A stretch of DNA of 35,051 bases, taken from Zygnema cylindricum (Eukaryota > Streptophyta > Zygnematophyceae > Zygnematales > Zygnemataceae). Positions 9,950 through 20,548 of the stretch are shown one piece after another; the first letter of the stretch is position 1; every line of letters starts with the position of its first letter. The stretch is taken from positions 126,244-161,294 of the forward strand of contig JBBHKE010001200.1 of NCBI GenBank assembly GCA_037447655.1, in the 5' to 3' direction. The notes under the pieces are model-generated. The model was not told the origin of the DNA, ran no database searches, and saw only the letters and a program-made list of their open reading frames with translations. A program made the position numbers and the translations under genes.

Positions 9950-11405
9950 GAGAGAGTGAGTGGAAATCGGCGTGGGAGAAAGAATTTAAATCGGTGGTTG
10001 ATAATCGAACTTGTGAGGAAGTAAAATTAACGGAGGGGAAAAAGGCGATAGATGCAAAGTGGGTATTTAAGACGAAGACTGAAGCTTCGGGTGAAAATAT
10101 TAAGTACAAGGTAAGACTTGTTTGTAAGGGATTCCAACAACGTGAGGGAATCGATTTTAAGGAGACTTATGCTCCCGTGGTGAAGTTTGACTCACTACGG
10201 ATTATTACTGCACTTGCAGCGATGGGGAAGAAGTACATCTATCAAATGGACGTGGAAACTTCGTTTTTAAATGGTGAGTCAGAGGAAGAGGTATACATGA
10301 AGGTATCGGAAGGCGTGTCTCTTTTAGAGGAAGGGAATGTATGGCGTTTGCGAAAGTCATTATATGGCTTGAAACAGGCGCCGCGCAAGTCGTATTTGAG
10401 ACTTCATCAAGTACTATTGAAATTCGAATTTGTACAGACTACGTCTGATTCTAGAGTTTATGTGAAAAGTGAAAGAGTTGACCAAATCATCTTTTCTGTT
10501 TACGTGGATGATTTTTTGATGGCATGCGACAAGTTGGAGCGCATTAATGAGTTGAAACATTACCTTGGATTACATTTCAAAGTGACAGATCTTAGAGAGG
10601 TAGGATATATTTTGGGGATTGAAGTGATACGCGACAAAGAGGGGAACATTAAATTGAGTCAAGGTCAATATTGTAAGGAGATTTTGGAGGGATTTGGTAT
10701 GACTAACCCAAAACCATTTTCTACGCTGTTGGATGCAAATTTACACATTCGCAAGTTTGAGGAAGAAGATTCTGTCGATGTACTATATCGAGAGGCGGTT
10801 GGTTCACTTATGTACCTTAGAGTTGGTACTCATCCAGATATTTCAGCCGCGGTTTCCATCCTCGACCGTTATTGTCACGAGCCAAAGAAGACGCATAAGG
10901 AGGCCGTACGACGTATATTTTGATATTTAGTTGGTACGATTGATATTGGACTTTTGTTTACTTCTGACAAAAATTCTTTGGAGTGTGTTGGCTATTGTGA
11001 CGCGGATTGGGGCGGCGACTTTGATTCAAGTAAGTCCACGTCAGGGTACACATTTATTTTTGGAGGAGCTGCGATCTCGTGGAGTTATATGCTACAACCT
11101 ACGGTTGCGTTGAGTTCCACTGAATCTGAGTATATGGCTGCGTGTCATGCATCTAAGGCTTCAATTTAGATTAAGGAGATGTTACGCGAGTTGAGCGTTC
11201 CTATTGGTTGTATGACGATTTATTCTAACAGCATGAGTTCGATGGCGTTGGCGAAAAATCCAGTATTGCACAAGAGGAAGAAACACATAAGGATCTAATG
11301 GCATTTTGTAAGAGATTAAGTTACGACGACCGCGATTGTATTTTCGTACGTACTGACAAAAGAGGAGGCGGCTGATTTGTTGACGAAGGTTGCCACACAT
11401 GATGT
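9950..11405 (+). pseudogene. pol: copia-1 reverse transcriptase and RNase H, broken
   Basis: The RT frame is open to a TGA at 10921-10923. It carries AKWVFKTKTEASGENIKYKV, the first catalytic aspartate in YQMDVETSFLNG, KSLYGLKQAPR and the active-site box YVDD near 10501. RNase H follows in the same general frame with YCDADWGGD, STSGYTFIFGG and STESEYMA. It has stops at about 11167 (TAG where tryptophan is usual) and 11297. The normally acidic DNQSA position reads SNSMSS. The 9443-9949 stretch between integrase and RT is purine-rich linker with many stops. The end of the frame runs to about 70 bp before the polypurine tract. Confidence 0.93.
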
Positions 11406-11463
11406 ATTTGAGAGGGGGCATCCAAAACTTGGATTATTTTGAAGTGTTTGGCGATTCCGACAA

Positions 11464-11475
11464 TAAGAGGGGGAT
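11464..11475 (+). promoter_or_regulatory. copia-1 polypurine tract
   Basis: TAAGAGGGGGATT lies directly against the 3' LTR start, the expected position and composition for the plus-strand primer of reverse transcription. Confidence 0.85.
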
Positions 11476-12124
11476 TGTTGGGTTATTGTCGTTTCGCGGT
11501 ATTTTCGCGAAGCGCCATACTAACATTTATTTGGTAGACGTGAAGTATCACGTCATCATACAAAAAGTACGACGTCGTTTCGCGGTGGTACTTTTGTTAT
11601 CCGCGAACGAAATGTACTATTTCGTTTCGCGTCACTTTATGTTTTTGTGCGCAGGTGTCATATTTTGCGTGCAGGTGTTTTCGTGTGACGACACGTGTTT
11701 TATTCAACGTTTGGAGTTAGTCGTTTCGAAGGAAGAATATGCGTGCTACTTTCTTCGTGGAATCGTACTTGCAGTGTGCACAGTCAGCTAGGGACTGACT
11801 TTGTCGCTACGCTAAGTTATGCTTGTCTTACCTTATTGTCTTTTAGTGCATAGTAGCGAGTATATAGGCAGCAGTGTACATATGCAGAGTATTGTATCTT
11901 ACATGATTAAATCTTAGAGGATTAATCTTGGAGTAAGAGAGTATTTAAAGAAGCGAGAGAAGAGAGAGAAGAGAGAAGAGAGATGATGTAAAGAGGCTCC
12001 AGCCAATAACACTTATAAATCTTTTTGGTTGAATATCCCTCTTGTCTTTTATGAGCTTTCGTTGTGTAATGTTTTATGTTTTGTCAATTTATTTGAGTGA
12101 ATGTCTTTTGCCTAAGATCATACA
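11476..12124 (+). repeat. copia-1 3' LTR
   Basis: 649 bp, from TGTTGGG to CATACA, followed directly by the ATAGA duplication. It is 8 bp longer than the 5' LTR, partly from an extra GAGAGAA unit in the GA tract. A TATA box sits near 11860. The open frame over the LTR is not a gene. Confidence 0.92.
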
Positions 12125-12149
12125 ATAGAAGCACAACAGTTTGTGACAT

Positions 12150-13213
12150 ATCTTGACACAATTTTAGTTCACAATGTTGTCCATAGCCTATTTCAGCCAT
12201 GGACTACTCTCGAAAGCACCACAGACTACCCCTCAAACAGCTGTGTTTCAAACAACACAGATTACTCCACAATAAACAGAATCACCTCAAATTGCACCAA
12301 TATTCAGTATACTACATACACTATAAACTCCCAAAGTTACAGCCAAATCCACTTAGGAATCTAAAAGATATAAGCTAAAATAGCTGACAGCTTCACAAAC
12401 TAACCACTTAGACTGCTCAAAGAATCTTACACAGATACTCGACTACAATGAAACTTCACACACATATATATTATATATCATAGAATAACTCCACAAAGTT
12501 TCACATGAAAGCACCAAAGAGAGTGATCACACTAACAGGTCAAAGATGCAGAAAACAGTCTGCCGTTGCTTTGATAAACTTGACTGCGATATCACAATAA
12601 TCTAAGTCCTACAAGTTATACTCATAGAGTTCATTAGTGTATGTATAGAGGCATACCAGCCGTACATTATCTACCACCTACCTAAATTACTACGAGTATA
12701 CCCGAATAATTCGATGTATGTCAAAATGAATTAATCTATACTAATAAACTAATAAACAAAAGGACAAACCACTGTTCAACCAAATATTTACACCGACATC
12801 TCCGAAAAGTCAGCTTGCTTAGTCACTTGTGATATTCGTATGAATCTCGTCCACCGACTTGATTCATATCAACAGCAGCTTCGTCGCAGTTGCGTTGTCA
12901 CATACCTGGACATATCCAAAAATAACCGCAGCTTCGTAGCACTTGCGTTGTCATATTTAAAGTACATTTGTCTCAAATAGACGCGCCGTACTGGCGGCGC
13001 ACATTTCAACGTTTCGTACATTTCAAATCGGATCGCTTCGCGATCCGCTGTCCATTTCTTACTGTGTAGTTACGCCACTTAATAACTCCCTTACTTCACT
13101 TTAGTTTTATCCGGCTCCCCCAATCCGTGAATCCATTCAAACCTCCACGTTAATAATATACGCACGAAACGTCTCAAGCGTACAAAAAGTCGCTTACGCA
13201 TGAAAATAAGTTT
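12150..13213. other. No supported gene; intron or intergenic
   Basis: AT-rich sequence with CACA/ACTCC-rich stretches and no persuasive coding frame. Near 12870-12960 two GCAGCTTCGT(C/A)GCA-GTTGCGTTGTCA-like boxes repeat about 75 bp apart. GGATCGCTTCGCGATCC at 13028-13044 is a perfect short palindrome. If the minus-strand candidate exons on either side form one gene, this is its intron. Confidence 0.5.
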
Positions 13214-13625
13214 TCAAAAACAACACACAAGTCCAGTTCTCTGCAGTGTTTCCATGAAGATCGATCTTCCGTACTCATATGCCTTAGTTCTAAAAACGTG
13301 AGGGAGCGTCGCTTCTCTCCATAGCCGAGGTTTGTGTACACCATCGTGGTCTTCCACTTTGTAGAGGTCTAACGCAGTTTCAATTTGTTGCAGTGTAAAC
13401 CTACATTTGTACATTCCCATCTGGTGGTGAATGGTTACACGAACGGTAATGTCCTTAATACCTCGAGGGCCTCGCGTTGCATCCTTCATCAGCGCCTTTT
13501 TGATTCTACTTCCCACAACCTTTTTGATTATACTTCCCACAGCAATGCAGAATCCACCAAGTCTTTTGTTCGTGGCAGTCAAGGGACAACCCTCCATGAA
13601 AATAGATGATGCAGGTTGAAACCTG
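13214..13625 (-). CDS. Candidate exon, unknown protein
   Basis: A minus-strand frame of about 136 codons starts at a strong 3' splice-like site (long T/C tract then CTTTCTGCAG, at about 13626-13650) and ends in TGA at 13214. Sequence includes FMEGCPLTATNKRLGGFC, GSIIKKVVGSRIKKALMKD, VRVTIHHQMGMYKC and RLWREATLPHVFRTKAYEYG. Composition is balanced and protein-like. I do not recognise a family, catalytic motif or membrane segment. A good 5' splice candidate (GTAAGC) occurs only after the stop, near 13200, so this may be the last exon of its gene. The plus-strand frames over this stretch are shadows. Confidence 0.45.
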
Positions 13626-13749
13626 CAGAAAGAAGAGAAAAAAAACACAGAAAAGGAAAAATAGAAGTAAACTCGATGAAGCTTGGATGTCATTGGGAAG
13701 ACAACAACAGGCACGCATAATAACTAAAACAAAAAATCAAGTAAGGGTA

Positions 13750-14480
13750 TAGTTGAGTTTAACTTTTTAAATCGTATCAAGGCAAGCTATTTTGTAAATA
13801 AAAAAGATTTCTTCGTTGGAAAGCATGATTCTTTAGATTTTAATTTCATACGCATGCGAAACTGGATTATATGGTCATCGATGCAAGTTTAAAAAGGAAT
13901 CAAAATATGGAAGACCGAATTTCATAAGATTAAATCTAAAATTCATGACCAATTTATAGCTAATATAAGCGTGTTTCAACGGACTTCGCAAAGATAATTG
14001 TTCCGTATTGTACGGCCGAACTTCAAGAAAAACATTACTCATCAATGGACCAAAACTTCACCAAAGAAATAATTTAGATTGATGCATAAGTTCGGGAAAT
14101 ATATAGCAAACAAAAAAATTACAAAATAGATGGTTCTCTATTAGCTACAAAAATTGTTCATCGGCACAATTTGCCACCACTCATATGCCAAAGACTGCAA
14201 ACGAAAAGTAAAAACAAATAACTTTAATAACAATAACAAATATAATTAATTGAAATATAAAACATATAAATACTAAGAAATATAATAATAAAAATAAATA
14301 TGAATGTGAATCTATATACGTATAAATATAAAAGAAACATAAAAAAAGTAAAAGAAAAAAAAAACTCCATATAAATAAAGACACAAATTTCAACATTTAT
14401 GAATATGGACATATTTAAATGTTACATAACTGAAGAAAAGGGGCAAAGGGGAAATCCATTAAAAAAAAAAAAAAAAAATC
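13750..14480. other. AT-rich region, no gene
   Basis: Strongly AT-rich with long A runs (14461-14478) and ATAAATATAA-type sequence at 14220-14400. The minus-strand frames here are T-rich (Phe/Tyr/Ile) artefacts of composition. It could be an intron between the candidate exons at 14494-14688 and 13214-13625. Confidence 0.5.
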
Positions 14481-14493
14481 CCTGCTTATGATC

Positions 14494-14688
14494 TTATAAA
14501 AAAAAATCCGTATCTGTCAAGGTGTTAGAAGCTTCCGAGCTGGCATGCGGATAGAGGACAGAAAAACGAGGCCGGAAGAGGTTAGCGGCAGAACAGATGG
14601 TGATATGAAATGAGAGAAGGGAGAGGAAGAGAGCTATAGATATGAAACGGTAGGCCACTTTATTGACGTTTTGCCTGCAACTATGCAT
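14494..14688 (-). CDS. Candidate first exon with signal-peptide-like start
   Basis: The ATG at 14686-14688 opens a 64-codon minus-strand frame beginning MHSCRQNVNKVAYRF. A hydrophobic stretch SIALFLSLLSFHITICSA follows, then ANLFRPRFSV. This has the layout of a secretory signal peptide, with a possible cleavage after CSA. The frame ends in TAA after a short polar tail. It lies upstream of the candidate exon at 13214-13625 on the same strand and could be its first exon, but I see no good GT donor near its end. It may equally be a chance frame. Confidence 0.3.
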   Translation of the reverse strand: MHSCRQNVNKVAYRFISIALFLSLLSFHITICSAANLFRPRFSVLYPHASSEASNTLTDTDFFL

Positions 14689-15203
14689 GGGAAGCCTTTC
14701 CGCATATGCGTTTGTTGCCGTGTTTGAATTTTTTAGCGTGTCCACATAGGCATGTTAAAAATCAATCGAAAATTTAGGGTCTTGCTCCATCAAGCAAAAA
14801 GTGGGGTTGTTTTCTAGGAAAAGAACCTTCCCGTATTAAGCCGTGCTGTACATTTTTCTTTTTTATAAAACGTGTTTACTGGAGATTCGCAAAGATTGTA
14901 CAAACTTTTGGGAGAAAATTTTGACCGTCCGATTTCGAGTTTTTGAAGCAAACGCTCCTTCTGTCTAATGTATGGCAAGCCTCCTCCATTGTCCCAACAG
15001 GAGACTTGCCACACACTAGATTGTGTCTATTGGTTAACTTGGAAATAAAAGATATGATCCACGCGCGTACGAGCGATTTACAACCGAACATTTAGCAACT
15101 GCCACGTGGCTTGGTATAAGGTGTATTCAAATCGATCGGAAGCGACGAAAAAACCTTTATCAGAGGATATCCCTCTGACGCTTCTTTTACTTTGCATAAT
15201 GTA

Positions 15204-15396
15204 TACCGTGTATCTTTATTAGTGTTAATAGTTTTTTTGCCACTTCAAAAAATATTTTATTCGTACACACTTATCGGATTATGTAACATTCTCAGCTTCC
15301 AATTGGCGGTCTCAAATTGAAAATTAGACAAGTGTGTACGGAGAAAAAATGTGAAAAGTGGCGAAAAACTGTTAGCCCTAATAACGATACACGATG
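15204..15396. mobile_element. Mariner-type MITE, copy 2
   Basis: The left end TACCGTGTATC and right end GATACACGATG are inverted copies, with TA at 15202-15203 and 15397-15398. The TIRs extend inward about 65 bp through AGTGTTAATAGTTTTTTTGC and GCCACTTC. The core contains AATTGGCGGTCTCAAATTG, shared with the other two copies. No coding capacity. Confidence 0.85.
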
Positions 15397-15784
15397 TACT
15401 TTGCGTTTGAAACATAATGGCATAATTTACAGGTATAAAAGTACGCCCTTAAAAAAGTTAAAATTTAATACGGTTTTACAAATCTTAAGTTTCGCCCATG
15501 CGTGCAGACACGCCGTTGAGATTTCGTACTTTTCAAGTCTTTCAATATTCACGGCCGGTTGGACAAGATCCTAAGTGGTTGCAATCGGAATCCAACACGT
15601 AAGTGTTGCAATTAATAGATTTCTAGAGTATTTTCTAGGTTTAAATATGTTAGTATAAAAGGAAAAGAAAAAGACGGACAGCCTGCCTCCACCTCGTCTC
15701 TCTAGCCCCCATACTTGTTGTAGTCACTGAAGGATAGAGAAGGTGGTTGATCCATGGCTGCCTTAGTTCAACAGGCAATTATTT

Positions 15785-15895
15785 TTAGTAGGTTACTAAA
15801 AATATATCTGACGGACGCGGGATTTGATCCTGGTACCTGTCGTTCGTCAAGTTGGTCGATAGCAGTTAGCTTTATCATATTAGACTAGGATCGAT
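15785..15895 (-). repeat. tRNA-like fragment or tRNA-derived SINE remnant
   Basis: On the minus strand, GGATCAAATCCC resembles a tRNA T-arm / RNA polymerase III B box (GGTTCRANTCC). It is preceded by about 40 bp containing GATAAAGCTAACTGCTATCG, which weakly resembles a D-arm/A box. A full cloverleaf with a clear acceptor stem is not evident, so I do not call a functional tRNA. The tail beyond (CCTACTAAAAATAATTGCC on minus) is of unknown origin. Confidence 0.25.
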
Positions 15896-16254
15896 GCTAA
15901 ATGCTATAGTATGTGTTAGATATATATATTTATTTAGGAAAGAACAAATTCATTTAACTGAAAATGTATACGGCATGCATAGATACAATTTTATAAAGTA
16001 CGAAATACGATACTATTGCGAAACAGATACCGCGCATTTTGTTTCGACAGCGAAACAAATGTCGCGCAAGTATTTATAACGGCTGAGATTGCATTTCGAT
16101 TCAAATCCAACAGCGCACATCATCGCCGAAATATCGGACCGGTCACTTTGGCTTTTTGTGACATGGCATGACCTAGCGCCACGTGGAAAGATCACATTTG
16201 GTCATGGGAATTTTAAGGAACCTACGCACGAGTAAAAAGAGAGCACGCGTCCAC

Positions 16255-16375
16255 GTAATAGCCTTGTCGTACATTTGTCGTACAAAAGGTACACCGGCAG
16301 TAGTACTTTCTGGTACGGTACAACAATATAATTGGTCCGTACTTCAGTAGATATCAGTTATTAGAGGGAATTAGA
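16255..16375. repeat. Dispersed GTAC-hairpin repeat, copy 1
   Basis: Shares with 26497-26620 an ordered set of boxes: GTACA, AGGTACACCGGCAG, a following GTACTTT, GGTACGG, ATTGGTCCGTAC and TCAGTAGATA. GTAC...ACCGGCAG...GTAC can form a small hairpin. From 15900 to 16250 and 16380 to 16970 I see no gene. Confidence 0.6.
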
Positions 16376-16977
16376 ACTTTGTGTTTTTTTGGTACAGTAA
16401 CCTCTCCCCATGAGGGTTTGTATAAAATAGGCATCTTTGCCACCCCATAACTTATCGCATGGTTGGGCGTTTTCAGAGATTTTTTTTTCTACGGACTCAA
16501 CGGAGTCTAGGTTGCATAAGGGTGCAATCAGATTGTCTGCTTGTCTGCTTGGGTAGCAGTGGTTGCCATTGAAAGTGGGTTAGTTGCTAACTATAAAGAG
16601 GCTTCTTGTATTATGTAGTCCAATGGAGAATTGCATTAAGGAATTAGTGCCGCGTTGGCATGACCTGATGTAGAAGCGATACAAATATTACTGCTAGTAA
16701 ACCTGCTCGTACGATTAGTGGAAACGCCTGATGGAGCACGACCCTAATTAGTATGAAATATCTAAGATGAGTCATATTTGTTCGTACTTATTATTCGTGT
16801 ATGTTGGGAGATTGGGAGAACCGGCATTACAGCCGAAGTTAAGTGACATTCACTTTCAGTTGGCGTCAGATTAAGTCTTGTTTAGTTTATGTCGTAGTTG
16901 AGTTTGCTGGTGCAAATAGTCGCCTTACAGTTACGTTGTAAGTGTTATTTAATCCTGTACGGTCAATGAAATGCATA

Positions 16978-17430
16978 GTAGTGTTGTATATTGGCAAGGT
17001 TTTGCGGATAATCGATATGTAACTTTTTTTGGCTTGCCGAAAATCAATATATGGGCACGATATATTGAAACGGTGTTATCGCCAATAAAAATCCGATATT
17101 ATCGGTTTTTCATCGCAATAACATCCGTACCGATAACTATCGGCGATTATTGTACGGTTCTTACCGTACAGATGTACGATTTATTACGTCTTACTGAACT
17201 ATCGCTATTTCGTTACACAAAGTACAAGAAAGATTGCTACATGTGGCACGCCACGCTATATACAGTTAAAATTATAATACAGCAAACTATGAAGTAGTAC
17301 TATACTATATTTTTTCTACTTATCGCCTATAAAGAATTTGCTAGTCTCGGAGCGATGTATCGGGATCCCTAACCGTTTAATAACCGATAGCTGTCGGTAT
17401 CGATGTTATCGCAATAATTTTTTTGCCGAT
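16978..17430. mobile_element. Possible hAT-like remnant with inverted repeats
   Basis: TAGTGTTGTATATTGG at 16978 resembles the hAT terminus at 2086. TTGCCGATAA/TATCGG motifs are dense throughout. A segment at about 17110-17142 (CGCAATAACATC, CCGATAACTATCGG) is an imperfect inverted copy of about 17385-17420 (CCGATAGCTGTCGG, GATGTTATCGCAATAA). A matching right terminus was not found, so the element is truncated or misassigned. Confidence 0.35.
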
Positions 17431-17436
17431 AAATTA

Positions 17437-17610
17437 TTTTTGCCTCCCCCTTTCCCTCTCAGTCAGACTCTTCCTCCCCATCTACCTCCAACTGCCTCTC
17501 ACTCTCTCTTTCCATCTCAACCTACCAGCCCCCCTCGCTGTCCTTGTTCCTCTCAATATTCCTCTCCCTCTCCCTCTGCCTCTCACTCCCCATCTTAGTC
17601 TGTCACTCCT
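17437..17610. repeat. CT-rich low-complexity tract (insertion site of copia-2)
   Basis: CTCCCTCTCC-type pyrimidine sequence runs up to the copia-2 5' LTR and resumes at 21111 after the 3' LTR. The element thus inserted into one CT tract. The open frames here are compositional. Confidence 0.85.
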
Positions 17611-18172
17611 TGTTAAAATTATGTGTCCATTTCTTGCTAAGGACCAGAAGTCAAAGTTAGTCAAAGTGACGTGAAAGAGAAGTCAATCGAAGTCCTGTTA
17701 GGTTCATGTACGGTTAAGTAGACGTCAAAATTTGTGTAGATGTCAAGCATACTTTGCGTGGACGTAAAGTTAAGCGAAACGTAATTGTTTACGTCTACTG
17801 TACGGTAAGTACAAAGTGTCGCAGATTTTGAGTAAATGTCACGTAGTGAATTACGGCCGTTGATTTTGTTTACGTAGTTCACAAGTTAGGAATTTGTTCC
17901 TTTATGTGAAACACAAGTAGCGTTGTACCTACATCATTCACACATATAAAATGTATGCATGTTTGACATTGAAATTAATCATCAATCTACTGAATGATTC
18001 TCTCCAATTTTTCTTTGCTGCAATTTTAGCACTAAGTGCTTATTTTGTTGTGTAATTTATCTTTTTTGTTGTTCAATTATTAAGCTTTGCTTTTTTATAT
18101 AGAGAATTGTTTTCCTTTGTTTCTTGTCTTGTAATTGGACGATCTTATGGCCACTCTTTTTGAATCTCAACA
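17611..18172 (+). repeat. copia-2 5' LTR
   Basis: 562 bp. By eye it differs from the 3' LTR at about 33 positions with no length differences (about 94% identity). Most changes are transitions and several are at CpG. A TATA-like CATATAAAATG lies near 17942. The U3 part contains repeated GTAGACGTCAA-type boxes. Confidence 0.93.
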
Positions 18173-18184
18173 TGGTATCGGAGC
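18173..18184 (+). promoter_or_regulatory. copia-2 primer binding site
   Basis: TGGTATCGGAGC follows the LTR terminus directly. It differs by one base from TGGTATCAGAGC, the initiator tRNA-Met primer site widely used by plant copia elements. Confidence 0.9.
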
Positions 18185-18990
18185 TTTAGGTGAAATTACA
18201 AACATCCAAAAATTTAATGGTAGTAATTATTTACTATGGAAAGCTAAGATGACCCGATTTCTAAAATTTAAGAATTATTGGGGTATTGTAGCATGCACTG
18301 AACAAAAACCTAGTGAAGCCCAAAAGGCAGCAGAATATGATAGAAGGGAAGAAGAGGCAGCGACATTAATTTTTCTAGCAGTGGAAGACAGTTAACTTTT
18401 ACACATAGTTGAGTTGGATAAACCTAAGGCTATATAGGATAAACTAAGGACTGTACATGAGCGTACTAATCCGTTCAATATTATGCAATTAAAGAACAAA
18501 TTGCTGGACTTTAGTATGGAGAGTGGAGATACTATGGAAACCCGTATTAATAGACTGAAAAAGCTTAAGTTACAGTTAGTCGCAGTTGCCACAACACTGA
18601 ATGATGATGATTTGACCCTCTCACTGTTTAGATCATTACCATCACAGTATGCTATGATGATCACGGCTTTGAAAAGTCAACCTACTGTAGACTTTGATGC
18701 AATATGTCAACATTTCATTTAGGAAGAAGTTGAAATTAAAATAAAGGAGGAAAAACAGTCAGATTCAGCTCTTTATGTGAAAGGCAAACTGTCAGTTAAA
18801 CGCATTGAGTCAGTAACTGCTTGTGCCATATGTGGCAAAACTAATCATCCGACTGCTGATTGTAGATTCAAAAAAAAAAAGACTGAAAACTTAAAAAAAA
18901 AAAAATGTTTGTTACAGTTGTGGAAAACTAGGTCATAAGTCTTCAGTTTGTCCTAGTAAAGACAAAAACAAACAAAACAAACAGTCATTT
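18185..18990 (+). pseudogene. gag: copia-2 gag, broken
   Basis: The frame opens around the end of the LTR (ATG at 18147) and reads KFNGSNYLLWKAKMTRFL, the N-terminal motif of copia gag. It then has a TAA at 18393 and a TAG near 18436. The UBN2-like region follows (MQLKNKLLDFSMESGDTMET and LTLSLFRSLPSQYAMMI), with a TAG near 18720. Two zinc knuckles remain: CAICGKTNHPTADC from 18822, and CYSCGKLGHKSSVC from about 18909. Between them two A runs (18871-18905) shift the frame. Confidence 0.9.
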
Positions 18991-19015
18991 GCCATGAACA
19001 TTCAAGATGAGACTA

Positions 19016-19477
19016 AACTTTTTTTCACAGAGTCTAATGCTCAGAAAAGCAAATGGATAATTTTCTTCTCTCACAGCATTACAAAATCCTCGACGGATTG
19101 TACTGGCAGATGATAAGTTTCTAGAGACCAGTCTAATGGGCGAGGTTAAGTTACACTTATATTGTGATACTGGTAGCCATGAAGGCCATTTAAAAGAAGT
19201 TTTACACTTAACAGGTGTAAAGTATAACCTTTTTAGTGTTATGCATGCTGTGAGGAGTGGACTAAAAGTCGAATTTGAGAAAAAGAAAAACGAACATTGT
19301 GAAATTAGAAGTGATGGAAAGCTAATCGCTCTTGGATATCCGGAAGGGAATCTTTTTGCTCTACGTTTGGATGATGACGATGCACAGATGAATTTCAGCA
19401 AAGAAGCACAGACTTTGGAGCTATGGCATCAACGATTTGTTCATCTGGGAGAGCAAAATCTTAAACGACTCATTTAA
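19016..19477 (+). pseudogene. pol: copia-2 protease/pre-integrase remnant
   Basis: The protease start is degraded (KWIIFFSHSITKSSTD where an aspartate-Thr/Ser-Gly motif is expected). The later frame reads HLTGVKYNLFSVMHAV, then LWHQRFVHLGEQNLKRLI, the first half of the pre-integrase zinc region. The sequence stops before the CX2C pair. The whole integrase core is absent. Confidence 0.85.
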
Positions 19478-19557
19478 AAGAAGATGGTCAGAGGACTTAA
19501 AGACGTCAACATTAAAGTCAACCTTAATCGCCAGATACTCCAGGCAGAGAGCATGAA

Positions 19558-20515
19558 GTGGAGACTTCGTCATCCACGCTAATTTCCATTCCAGTTCAGA
19601 CTTCCGTCATCCCCTGTGGAACATCAACCTTTCAATCTTTACCAATAGAGAATTTACTGGCACCACAACCTTCGCAAATTATAACCTCTTTGAATCCGAC
19701 TCAACAATCGAGATTGAAGGTAACCCCTGAAAGAGTCTCTTATTGGATACGTGCTAAATTAAAACTACTCATTGAAGAAACGAGAGATGTGGGTTTAGCT
19801 TATTGTTTTATGGCGGCAGAGGGGGAACCGCAAACCTTTCATGAAGCTTTGGAGAGTTCTAATTCTCAGAAATGGAAAGAGGCAATGGAATTAGAATATC
19901 AATCACTGATCAAAAACAAAACTTGGACCTTGACAGAACGCCCATAATAGAAAAACATTGTGGGGTGTAAATGGGTCTTTAAGATTAAAAGGAAATCAGA
20001 TAGGTAAGTGGAAAGATATAAAGCGAGGTTGGTAACTAAGGGGTATTCACAAGAAGAGGGGGGTTGATTACACTGAGACTTTCTCACTAGTAGTGAAGTT
20101 TAATAGTCTCATAAGTTTAATAGCCTTAGGGGCAACAGAGGGTATGCAGATGCATCAACTAGATATCAAAACTGCATTCCTTAATGGGGATTTAGAGGAA
20201 GAAGTGTACATGGAACAACAAGAGGGCAGGATAGAACCAGGAAAAGAACACAGGGTGTGTAAACTACAAAAATCCATATACGGTCTTAAACAAAGTCATA
20301 GGTGTTGGAAGATCAAACTTGACACCAAAATAAGAGAAGAGGCCTTTGAGAGTTGTCATGCAGACGGCGACCTCGGCACAAGGAGGAGCACAACCGGTTG
20401 GATTTTCATGTGTTCAAGAAGACCTATCAGTTGGAGAGAACAAATTGGAAAGAAAGGTTTAAAATTTGTTTTTGTAATCAACTCAGAGAAGTTAGTCCTA
20501 TTTGGTGTGGACAAT
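19558..20515 (+). pseudogene. pol: copia-2 RT/RNase H remnant with internal deletion
   Basis: The RT start is clear (EPQTFHEALESSNSQKWKEA and NKTWTLTERP). It is followed by two stops, CKWVFKIKRKS, a TAG, RYKARLVTKGY and a frameshift. Then comes the first catalytic aspartate in HQLDIKTAFLNGDLEEEVYM and SIYGLKQSHRCW. Right after KLDTKIREEAFE the sequence jumps into RNase H (ADGDLGTRRSTTGWIFM and RPISW). The RT YVDD box and the RT/RNase H connection are missing. The deletion junction lies near 20345. Confidence 0.9.
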
Positions 20516-20538
20516 TGATAATTAGCAGAAAATGAACC

Positions 20539-20548
20539 AGAGAGGGGG
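20539..20548 (+). promoter_or_regulatory. copia-2 polypurine tract
   Basis: AGAGAGGGGG directly precedes the TG of the 3' LTR. Confidence 0.85.

Larger units (their letters stand above)
6054..12124 (+). mobile_element. copia-1: full-length Ty1/copia retrotransposon (decayed)
   Basis: The two LTRs begin TGTTGGGTTATTGTCG and end in TACA. The exact 5-bp duplication ATAGA flanks the element at 6049-6053 and 12125-12129. Internal order is gag, protease, integrase, reverse transcriptase, RNase H, which is the copia order. The reading frames carry several stops and frame changes, so the element cannot be autonomous. Its closest relative in the window is copia-3. They share long similar stretches in protease, the pre-integrase zinc region and integrase. 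LTR similarity is above about 90% by eye, so the insertion is not very recent. Confidence 0.95.

Noticed and set aside
11390-11791. 133-codon frame over the copia-1 3' LTR, with a similar frame at 6064-6267
   Set aside because: Both lie in the two LTR copies, which are non-coding regulatory repeats.
14181-14412. Hydrophobic Phe/Tyr/Ile-rich minus frames resembling membrane proteins
   Set aside because: Explained by AT-rich composition. They overlap in several frames and lack other coding signals.
15785-15895. Functional tRNA gene on minus
   Set aside because: Only the B-box-like GGATCAAATCCC is convincing. No complete acceptor stem or clear anticodon arm was found.
17661-17882. 73-codon minus frame, near-identical to one at 20599-20820
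   Set aside because: The similarity comes from the two copia-2 LTRs, not from a conserved gene.
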